Shown here: positions 15,763 through 23,900 of the stretch, piece after piece | Position numbering within the stretch: position 1 is the first letter of the stretch | Layout: each line of letters starts with the position of its first letter | Translations under genes and position numbers: made by a program | Assembly (NCBI GenBank): GCA_947175035.1 | Contig: CAMWLG010000016.1 | Coordinates: 1-51,788 of the forward strand | Reading direction: 5' to 3' | Source of the DNA: an uncultured Lachnospiraceae bacterium | GTDB taxonomy: Bacteria; Bacillota; Clostridia; Lachnospirales; Lachnospiraceae | Length of the DNA stretch: 51,788 nucleotides | The notes under the pieces: model-generated | The model's input: only the letters and a program-made list of their open reading frames with translations | What the model was told of the DNA's origin: nothing | Database searches by the model: none

Positions 15763-16689
15763 ATGCTGTATATCAGTGATTTGACGAAAAATTATGGATC
15801 TTTTACGGCGGTCAACCACCTGACACTGCACATTCCCGAGGGAGATTTGTTTGGCTTTGTGGGGCCAAACGGTGCCGGCAAGACCACCACGATTCGTATC
15901 GTGTGCGGGCTGCTCAAAGCCAGCGGCGGTTCGGTTCAGATTGGGGGCACCTCGGCTCCCGTGGGCAGCAAGGAGATGAAACGTCTGATTGGGTATGTAC
16001 CGGATTTCTTTGGGGTATATGACAATCTGAAGGTGTATGAGTATATGGATATGTACGGTTCCATGTACAGCATGTCCTCCCGGGATATTGCTAAGCTGAC
16101 GAATGACCTGTTGGAATTGGTCAATCTTTCGGACAAGCGGGAATTCTATGTGGATACGCTGTCTCGGGGCATGAAGCAGAGGCTTTGCGTGGCGAGGGCG
16201 CTGCTCCACAATCCAAAGCTGTTGATTTTGGATGAGCCCAGTTCAGGACTGGATCCCAGAGCCAGAGTGGAGATGAAGGAGCTTTTGAAAAATCTTCATT
16301 CCATGGGCAAGACCATCGTGATCAGTTCCCATATTTTATCGGAACTCTCGGAGATGTGTAACAGTATCGGTATCATGAACCGGGGACAGCTGGTGAGGGC
16401 AGGACTGATTGAGGATATCATGCAGCAGGTGGCGGGCGGAAAGCGCATCAATATTCATGTTGCCTCCGATATGGAGCCAGCGGTGCGGATTATGAGGGAG
16501 CAGACCGGGGTCGCGGTGGAATCCGTGCGGGAGAATGAACTGATCATCTCCCATGGCGGGACGGATGAGGAGATCTGTGCACTGATTGCACAGTTGATCC
16601 AAAACGGGGTGATTCTCACGGGCTTTCACAGGGAGGAAGGCAGTTTGGAATCGTTGTTTATGCAGTTGACAGGAGGTGGGGCGCAATGA
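15763..16689 (+). CDS. ABC-2 type transporter ATP-binding protein
   Basis: The 308-residue ATPase has Walker A GPNGAGKTT near residue 37, signature LSRGMKQRL near residue 133, Walker B LLILDEPSSGLDP near residue 150, and the H-loop in ISSHILSELSE. A C-terminal domain of about 90 residues is typical of ABC-2 exporter subunits. The ATG at 15763 has a perfect AGGAGG seven bases before it; longer in-frame starts overlap the upstream gene and lack such a site. The stop overlaps the permease start by four bases, so the pair is translationally coupled. The substrate is unknown; the MoxR/VWA setting suggests an envelope function. Confidence 0.93.
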   Translation: MLYISDLTKNYGSFTAVNHLTLHIPEGDLFGFVGPNGAGKTTTIRIVCGLLKASGGSVQIGGTSAPVGSKEMKRLIGYVPDFFGVYDNLKVYEYMDMYGSMYSMSSRDIAKLTNDLLELVNLSDKREFYVDTLSRGMKQRLCVARALLHNPKLLILDEPSSGLDPRARVEMKELLKNLHSMGKTIVISSHILSELSEMCNSIGIMNRGQLVRAGLIEDIMQQVAGGKRINIHVASDMEPAVRIMREQTGVAVESVRENELIISHGGTDEEICALIAQLIQNGVILTGFHREEGSLESLFMQLTGGGAQ

Positions 16690-17600
16690 ATTTCCATTTG
16701 AATCCGATTGTAAAGAAAGATTTGCAGGTGACGGCCCGGAGTATGCGTTTGAGCTGGGGATTATTTGCCTATGAGGCAGTGTTGACGCTGGCTTTTCTGG
16801 GGGTGATGCAGATTATACAGGTGGAGGGAAACAGCGTTTATAACAGCAGCAATATTTACAGCTATCTCATCTATCTTTTTCCCGTGCTGGCGGTATCCCA
16901 GGTGGGCATCGTGGCCTTGGTCGCGCCGATTATCACGGCGTCTTCCATATCAGGGGAGAAAGAGAGGCAGACCTTTGATATTATGCTGACCACATGTATG
17001 TCTCCCTTTTCCATCGTGCTTGGGAAGGTGACATCAGCGGTGCTGCATATCTTGTTTTATGTGGCGGGCAGCCTGCCGATTATGGCATTATCCTTTGTGG
17101 TGGGAGGAATGAGCTGGATGAATTTGTTTTATTTTATCCTTGCGATCATTCTCTTTGCCACGTTTTCGGGGAGCATTGGGATTTTTTGTTCTTCTGTCTG
17201 CCGAAAATCCATAGCGTCGGTGCTTCTGTCGTTTGTAGTATATTTCATGATTTATGTGTTGAGCTTTTTTCCGATGCTGATACGTTTGATGTTTGGATTG
17301 AATACGGGAAAGGAGTATGCGGGGGAGTCCTTGCTCTTTTTGCTTTTTAATCCAATCATTTTCTTTGAGGAGTTCTTCATGCAGATTATGACAGGAACCT
17401 CTGTTTTTGCGGAGGCTGGATTTTCGACGAAGGAAGTCGGGGCGCTGACGTATACTTTGGCTCATGGCAAAGTGTGGATGTTCGCGTCAGCGGCGTGTAT
17501 TCTTCTGTTGTCGGTGTTGTTTATGTTGGCGGCTGCATGGAAGGTGAACCCGATGCATTCCTCGTCGGGGCGCAGGCGCACCAAGAAAAAGGTGGGATAA
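16686..17600 (+). CDS. ABC-2 type transporter permease
   Basis: A 304-residue integral membrane protein with about six helices: near residues 20-40, 55-85, 115-135, 145-170, 178-200 and 265-290. The short motif SSISGEKERQTFDIMLTT in the first cytoplasmic loop is typical of ABC-2 permeases, where it contacts the ATPase. It overlaps the ATPase gene by ATGA and precedes the repeat protein by 3 bases. The C-terminus is basic (SSGRRRTKKKVG). Confidence 0.88.
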   Translation: MNFHLNPIVKKDLQVTARSMRLSWGLFAYEAVLTLAFLGVMQIIQVEGNSVYNSSNIYSYLIYLFPVLAVSQVGIVALVAPIITASSISGEKERQTFDIMLTTCMSPFSIVLGKVTSAVLHILFYVAGSLPIMALSFVVGGMSWMNLFYFILAIILFATFSGSIGIFCSSVCRKSIASVLLSFVVYFMIYVLSFFPMLIRLMFGLNTGKEYAGESLLFLLFNPIIFFEEFFMQIMTGTSVFAEAGFSTKEVGALTYTLAHGKVWMFASAACILLLSVLFMLAAAWKVNPMHSSSGRRRTKKKVG

Positions 17601-17603
17601 TCT

Positions 17604-18989
17604 ATGAAAGATACGAAGAGGGAGCTGTTGTTGGCGATACAGGGGTGTCGCCGCAAACTGAATCGGGCCGGGCTTTTGAAAAAGCTGGTGTTTTCCCTGG
17701 GGATTGGAGCAGGTGTGGGGATTGCTTTTCAGGTGATTGCCCTTTTGGTGCCTTTCTATTTTGCCAATCTCTATACAGGATTGGCATTGGGTTTAGCGGT
17801 ATGTACGGCGTTGGTGGCGGCATATGTAGGGCGGAGCAGTATGGAGCAGACGGCGCTGGTGATGGACAGTTTTGGGTTTCAGGAGCGCTTGATCACAGCA
17901 TATGAGCATTTGGATGAGGACAGCGGCATGGTCAGGCTCCAGCGTGCGGATGCCATGCAAAGGCTGCAGGCAGACGGGGACAAGATTCAGATCCCGCTGT
18001 GGCCCTCCTGGAAGAAGATGGTTCTGCTCGTGGGGATGTTTGGAATTTTAGCGGGGCTTGTCGTTATGCCGTCGGCATCCAAGGATCGGGCGGAGGAGCT
18101 TCATCGGATTCGGGAGGAGGCAAAGGAGAAGGAAGAAGAGATCAAGGAGGTTTTGGAGGCGCTTGAGGAGCTTGTCTCGGAGGAACTGATGCCGGAGGAG
18201 CTGGTGGCCTTGCAGGAAATGATGGAAAGCCTTCAGGCTTCCATTCAGGAGTATCAGCAGGCGGCATCGGCGCAGGATTTGGTGACCGCGGGTGAGAAGT
18301 TGAACTATAAATATGGGAATATGAGCAGTCAGATGTCCAGTTTGGCACAGAGTTTACAGAACGGGGCGACGGTTTCTCCCGTGACTGCCCAGTCCATGCA
18401 GGCCATGGCGAATCAGCTGCAAGGGATGAGTGGACAAGGGATGGCCTCTAATCAGGGGCAAAATGGTCAGAATGGCCAGAGTGGCCAAAACGGTCAGAAT
18501 GGTCAAAACGGCCAGAGTGGACAAAATGGTCAGAACAGTCAGGGCGGTCAAAGTGGCCAGAATGGTCAGAACGGGCAAGGCAGCCAAAACGGTCAAAATG
18601 GCCAGAACGGCCAAAACGGCCAAAACGGCCAGGGCGGCCAAAACGGGCAGGGTGGTCAAAATGGTAATGGCGGTCAGAACGGGCAGTCAGGTAACGGAGC
18701 TGGCGGCTCAGGAGGCGGCAGAGGAACGGGCAGCAGCGATGCGCTGCACGACTATGTCAGCGTGCCTAATGCGATAGCGGACAGTGAGAATCTGACGGGC
18801 AATACCGTAGACCATAACTCTTCGGATTATTTCCGCGCCCAGAACGGCTTGAGCTGGGAGGGAACCCACATGTCTCACGAGGCAGTGATTGGAAGCTATG
18901 AGCAGAATGCCTATGAGGGGATTGCCACGGGACGGTATCCCAGCGGAATGGAAAATGTAATCAAGGAATATTTTGCAAGCTTTAACTGA
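17604..18989 (+). CDS. Membrane protein with coiled coil and Gln/Asn/Gly repeat tail
   Basis: The 461-residue protein has two adjacent membrane helices near residues 28-72, a third near 138-158, and an acidic coiled coil at about 160-225 (REEAKEKEEEIKEVLEALEE). Residues about 278-360 are built almost only of Gly-Gln-Asn triplets. A compact C-terminal region of about 90 residues follows (HDYVSVPNAI, EGTHMSHEAVIGSYEQNAYE). The layout recalls the DUF4175-like proteins of MoxR operons, which also have three helices and a Gln-rich region, but I cannot confirm the family. It starts 3 bases after the permease gene. It may link the ABC transporter to the MoxR/VWA part. Confidence 0.75.
   Translation: MKDTKRELLLAIQGCRRKLNRAGLLKKLVFSLGIGAGVGIAFQVIALLVPFYFANLYTGLALGLAVCTALVAAYVGRSSMEQTALVMDSFGFQERLITAYEHLDEDSGMVRLQRADAMQRLQADGDKIQIPLWPSWKKMVLLVGMFGILAGLVVMPSASKDRAEELHRIREEAKEKEEEIKEVLEALEELVSEELMPEELVALQEMMESLQASIQEYQQAASAQDLVTAGEKLNYKYGNMSSQMSSLAQSLQNGATVSPVTAQSMQAMANQLQGMSGQGMASNQGQNGQNGQSGQNGQNGQNGQSGQNGQNSQGGQSGQNGQNGQGSQNGQNGQNGQNGQNGQGGQNGQGGQNGNGGQNGQSGNGAGGSGGGRGTGSSDALHDYVSVPNAIADSENLTGNTVDHNSSDYFRAQNGLSWEGTHMSHEAVIGSYEQNAYEGIATGRYPSGMENVIKEYFASFN
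18454..18690 (+). repeat. Minisatellite-like array coding Gly-Gln-Asn
   Basis: About 26 imperfect 9-base units (pattern GGNCARAAY, where N, R and Y vary) lie in tandem within the preceding gene. The frame is kept throughout, and each unit encodes GQN with GQS or GQG variants. Third positions differ freely among units, so protein sequence rather than DNA identity is conserved. The copy number may vary between strains through slippage. Confidence 0.85.
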
Positions 18990-19039
18990 TAGGGTTGGCG
19001 TTTGCTTGGGAAAATGATATTTATGGAGGATGACAGGAT

Positions 19040-20014
19040 ATGAGTGAACTGGATAGGAGCAGGATGCAGGATCCGGTATATATGGCGGAACGGGTTGCTG
19101 ATTGCGAGAGAGAGATTCAAAAGGGGATTATCGGGCAGACATGTATCATCCATCAGGTGATTCAGGCCATGCTCACGGGAGGAAACGTGCTCTTGGAGGG
19201 TATGCCGGGTCTGGGCAAGACCAGGCTGGTCAGCACCATCAGCAAGGTATTTGACCTGTCGTTTAAGAGGATTCAGTTTACGCCGGATTTGATGCCCAGT
19301 GACGTGACTGGAACGAATATCATTGTCAAGAATGAACAGGGAAGTTCCTTTTCTTTTGAGCGGGGGCCGATTTTTGCCAATTTGATTCTGGCGGACGAGA
19401 TTAACCGTGCCACGCCTAAGACTCAGTCGGCATTGTTGGAGGCCATGCAGGAGCATACGGTGACGGTGGGGAATGACAGCCATGCCTTGGACGAGCCCTT
19501 TCTGGTGCTGGCTACCCAGAACCCGATTGAGAACGAGGGAACTTATCCGCTGCCGGAGGCCCAGTTAGACCGTTTTATGTTTAAAATCCTGGTAAATTTC
19601 CCCTCCAAGGAGGAGTTAAAAGGAATCGTCACATTGACAGAAGCAGAAAACCCCCCTGTCATAGAGAAGCAGATGGACGGGGAGGGGCTGCTTGCAGCAA
19701 GGGAGTTGGTGAACCGGATTCCCATAGCGGAAGCGGTGATGGATTATTTGTTGGATATTGTCATGGCGACCCATGAACCGCATCCCCATATTCGGGAGGG
19801 GGCAAGTCCCAGGGCGGCGCAGGCGCTGATTCGTGCTGCCAAGGCGAAGGCTTTTTTGGCGGGACGCTTTAACGTTTCCTTTCAGGATGTGGAGGAGGCT
19901 GCATATCCCGTGCTGCGCCACCGGATTATCTTAAGCTTTGACGCGATCAGCGAGGGCGTTTCCGAGGATGATATTGTGAGACGTATTTTGGTGGAAAAGA
20001 GGCCGAAGATTTGA
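19040..20014 (+). CDS. MoxR family AAA+ ATPase
   Basis: The 324-residue chaperone-like ATPase has Walker A GMPGLGKTRL near residue 55, the MoxR signature FTPDLMPSDVTG near residue 88, Walker B LILADEINRA near residue 116, sensor 1 ATQNPIENEGTYPLPEAQLD and a lid domain with REGASPRAAQAL. MoxR proteins act with DUF58 and VWA proteins to mature or regulate other proteins, often at the membrane. Here the DUF58 gene follows by 16 bases and the VWA gene after it, the classic order. The ATG lies 12 bases after GGAGGATGACAGG. Confidence 0.95.
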   Translation: MSELDRSRMQDPVYMAERVADCEREIQKGIIGQTCIIHQVIQAMLTGGNVLLEGMPGLGKTRLVSTISKVFDLSFKRIQFTPDLMPSDVTGTNIIVKNEQGSSFSFERGPIFANLILADEINRATPKTQSALLEAMQEHTVTVGNDSHALDEPFLVLATQNPIENEGTYPLPEAQLDRFMFKILVNFPSKEELKGIVTLTEAENPPVIEKQMDGEGLLAARELVNRIPIAEAVMDYLLDIVMATHEPHPHIREGASPRAAQALIRAAKAKAFLAGRFNVSFQDVEEAAYPVLRHRIILSFDAISEGVSEDDIVRRILVEKRPKI

Positions 20015-20030
20015 CGGGGAGGATGGCAAA

Positions 20031-20912
20031 ATGACATTGGACAGTGCGTTTTATGACACTTTGTCCCGATTCCGCCTGGCCATGGGGCACAAATCCTCCA
20101 TGAACCTGACAGGGAACCGCAAATCCGCCCAAAAGGGGTCTTCCACGGAATTCTCGGATTTCAGGGAGTATATGCCCGGGGATGATATCCGGCGCATTGA
20201 CTGGAACGCGTACGGGCGGTTGGACAGACTCTATGTGAAGGAATACATGGAGGAGAAGGAAGCGGCGGTCACTATATTGTTGGATACCAGTGCCTCCATG
20301 GATTATGGGGCAAAGAAAAAGAGCGAGCGAGCCTGTATGCTTGCCGGTGCCATGGCGTATCTGGGGCTGAACAATATGGATCGGGTCTATCTCTATGATA
20401 TGAAGCGGGTGCAGTCGCCTTTTGCGGCAAGTGGCGGGAAAAGGGCGATTCCAAGGTTGAATGACTGGCTGCATCAATGCGTGTTTGAAGGAACGACAGA
20501 CGTGATGGAGGCTGTGAGAAAGCTTCCGGCGAAGGGACCGGGCGTAACGATCATTATCAGTGATTTCTGGCAGGAGTCCCTTTTGGACGGAGAGCAGGAC
20601 ACGGTGCAGAAGCTGTTGCGGTTCTTGGATTACAGGCGGCAGAAGGCGGTGCTCCTGCACGTGCTCGCGGGGGAGGAGCTTGCTGTGGATCTCACGGGTA
20701 CGCGGAATCTGATTGATATGGAGGACAAAAGTACCCTGCGCCTTACTCTGGACGCGGCCAGCATTCGGGTGTATGAGAACGCGCTGCAGGCATATATGTC
20801 CCGCCTGAAACGGGAGTGTGCAAGGACGGGGGCATTCTATGGGGTATGTAACACGGAGACGGATTTTCAACAACTGATTTTTAAGGAATTAAGGATGCTA
20901 TATGATATTTGA
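20031..20912 (+). CDS. DUF58 domain protein
   Basis: The 293-residue protein has the DUF58 core FREYMPGDDIRRIDWNAYG near residue 45-60 and then a VWA-like domain with a DxSxS-type site, LLDTSASMDYG, near residue 82. DUF58 proteins are regular partners of MoxR ATPases. No membrane helix is seen, so this one should be cytoplasmic, unlike many DUF58 proteins that carry N-terminal helices. Its end overlaps the next gene by 11 bases, which suggests coupling. Confidence 0.92.
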   Translation: MTLDSAFYDTLSRFRLAMGHKSSMNLTGNRKSAQKGSSTEFSDFREYMPGDDIRRIDWNAYGRLDRLYVKEYMEEKEAAVTILLDTSASMDYGAKKKSERACMLAGAMAYLGLNNMDRVYLYDMKRVQSPFAASGGKRAIPRLNDWLHQCVFEGTTDVMEAVRKLPAKGPGVTIIISDFWQESLLDGEQDTVQKLLRFLDYRRQKAVLLHVLAGEELAVDLTGTRNLIDMEDKSTLRLTLDAASIRVYENALQAYMSRLKRECARTGAFYGVCNTETDFQQLIFKELRMLYDI

Positions 20913-23900
20913 GAGTTTATGGCCGTTGTTTTTCCTGGCAGCGGTACCGGTTATCATAATTTTATATCTGTTAAAGCCCAAGGGAGTGGACTATCTGATG
21001 TCCTCCAATCTCCTGTGGCAGAAACTGTTGAAAAATGAGCAGTCGCGAACCTTTTTTGAGAAATTCGTGCACAATATCCTCATGTATCTGCAGATTTTGA
21101 TCGTTGGCTTGTTGGTGATATCGCTGATGGCGCCGTTTATCAGAGCGGATGGCCGAGGGGGCGGGAGAAAGGTTCTGCTCATAGATACCAGCGGCAGTAT
21201 GCAGCATGTAGGGGCTTCGGGCAAGAGCCGTCTGGAGGAGGCGGTGGAGCAGGCCTGCAACTATGTGCGCGATGCGGGGAATGCACAGTTTTGCGTGGTG
21301 ACGGCAGATTTGTCAGGGGTAAATCTCCTGGCGGTGGATATCGCCGATCCGGAGAGTCTGGTGCAGACTTTGCGAGGCATTACATGCAGCGACAGCGGTG
21401 GAAGCCTTGCGGCGGCACAGGGGATTCTGGACACTCTTGTGGGTAACGAAGTGGACAATATGGCGGATCTGATTGTCTACACGGACGGAGCCGGCGCGGC
21501 GGAATTTGAGGAATTGCGCGGTGGCGCGAATAAAGAGCTCCATGTGGTGGGGGAAGCGACCGCGAACGTGGCGAATGATTACACAGTATTCTCTGTGCGG
21601 GAGGACGGGCTGTATGATGTGATGGTCAGTATGACCAATCACAGTGACGAGGCTGTTTCCTTTGACGTGGGGTTGTATGATGGGGAGAAACTGATTGGTC
21701 TGACACAGGCAAAGCTGTCGGCTTCCGAGAGCAGGGTTTGCCTTTTTGAGGGGATTGACTGGCAAGGTCAAAGTATCTCCTCCCGTCTCAGCGGGTTTTC
21801 CTTTGCCGGCTCGGAGGGGATGAATGACAGCCTGGCAGCAGACAATGTCTCGGAGGCGGTAAAGAGCAGGGGGAATCTGATTGACGGGCTGTTGGTGGGC
21901 AATGGCAATACCTTTATTGAAAAGGCATACGCTGCCGTGACAGGTTCCAATCTCACCAAGGCGGAGACGGATATCGCCGCGGCGGAGGGTGCTTATAATG
22001 TGGTGATCTATGATGCGGGTCAGGTGCCGCAGTACGCAAAAGGCAGTTGGCTGATTTTTGGGGATGCCAGGGGAGAATCCACGGAAAAATTGGAAAATGT
22101 AGTGCTGGATATGACAAACTGTGACCTGACATCGGGACTGTCCGGCTTTACCATAGGGGTGAACACCGCTTATTGCTTTACGCTGCCCGAGGGGGCAGAG
22201 AGTTTTCTCGAGTATGATGGGAAATGTGTGGGCTACTATGGCGAGCGGGACGGCATGAAGGAGGTCGTGGTAGGCTTTGACATCCGGGAATCGGATTTCC
22301 CGCTGCGGGCGGAGTTTCCGATATTCCTGGCAAATGCCATGATTTATCTCTCGGATACTTCCTGGCTTGCCACGAATGTCTATTACGCGGGGGAGGAGAT
22401 TGCACTGCAGCCATGGGCGGAGCTGGATAGGAGTGGGTTGGAGAGCAGACCCGGGAAGGCGGGGCTGTATCAGGTGGGCAATGAGGCCTATCAGGAGTCC
22501 TATGTGGTGCGGTTCCAGACCATCACTGAGTCGGAAGGACGCGCGGTGGCGGAGTCTGTCGCAAACTCTGGGGAGGTGCAATTGCAGAAGGTGAAGCGAA
22601 CCCTGCGCAATCTGTTTTTGGCACTGGCACTGGCGCTGTTGGTGGTGGAGTGGATTGTCTATGTGCGCCAGATGCGGTATCGCGGGAAATTCTATCTGGC
22701 GGTGAGAGCCATGGTGACGTTGTGCATAGGTTTGGCTTTGCTGGGCATACGGATTCCCTGGGGGAGCAACAATAATGCCACGGTTTTTGTGGTGGATCTC
22801 TCCAACAGTAATGAGGAGCACTTGCAGGAGGCAGGAGAATATTTGAGGGACATGGTGGCAAAGATGCCCGCCGGCAATGCTTTTGGGATTGTTACATTTG
22901 GAAAAGATACTTTAGTGGAGCAATTCCTGACTACGGAAAAATACTATGGCGGACTGATGACATTGCCCGAGAAGTCGGCGACGAATTTTGAAGAGGCTGT
23001 TTCCAGAGCCCTCACTCTGATTCCCAGTGATTCTAACGGGCGTATCGTGGTACTCACAGATGGTAAGGAGACAAGGGGAGATATCCATAATATGGCTCAG
23101 GCATTGACTTCCAGCCGGGCGGAATTCTTGACATTACTCTATGAGGACGCGGTGACGGATGACGCCTATATTGAAAATGTGACTTTGCCTGCCTACCTAC
23201 ATCCGGGGGATAAATATTCGATTACGGTGTTGGTGGAGAGCAATTATGACACGGACGCGGATATCGTGCTTTACAACGGAACCAGCAAAGCCGCGGCAAA
23301 AGAGGTGCATTTGAACAAGGGCAGCAATCGCTTTGTGTTTAGCGCTCAAGTGAGCGCTGAGACGGATAATGGCGCTATGGAAAGCCTGCGGGTACAGGTA
23401 CGGGCTCCGGGAGATTCCTGTGCGGAGAACGATTCTTATAGCGCGTATTCTGTGGTGGAGGCTGTGCCGAAGGTGCTGATTGTCTCCGGTATGGACACAA
23501 ATGTTTCCAGTTTTGTCTCCGTGTTGAACGCAGCTGGATGCGATTACAGTTCTGTCTCTGCACTGAATGCTCCGGACAGCATTAACGCCATGTTGGATTA
23601 CAAATCCATTATTTTGGTAGATACCTATATTGATGATTTGCCAAAGGGCTTTCTGGACAATCTGGATACTTATGTAAAGGATTACGGCTGCGGTTTTATC
23701 TGCTGCGGAGGCGAGGACAGCTTTGCACTGGGCGGTTACAGGGATTCCGTGTTGGAAACTGTGCTGCCGGTGGATATGGAGCTTAGAGGGGTGGACGAGA
23801 TGCCCTCCATGGCCATGGTGATGGTGATTGACCACTCCGGCAGTATGTTGTCAGGGAGCGGGGGGAGTTCAGGTATCAGCAATCTGGATATAGCAATCAA

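Noticed and set aside
18354..18659. Minus-strand hydrophobic frame opposite the GQN repeat
   Set aside because: The repeated Leu-Thr-Val-Leu pattern is just the complement of the 9-base repeat.
18454..18690. CRISPR array
   Set aside because: The units are 9 bases long, tandem without spacers, and in frame within a gene.
21313..22821. Minus-strand open frame of 502 codons inside the triple-VWA gene
   Set aside because: It is antisense to a clearly domain-coding gene, has His/Gln/Arg/Ile-rich composition typical of an antisense frame, and no ribosome site.
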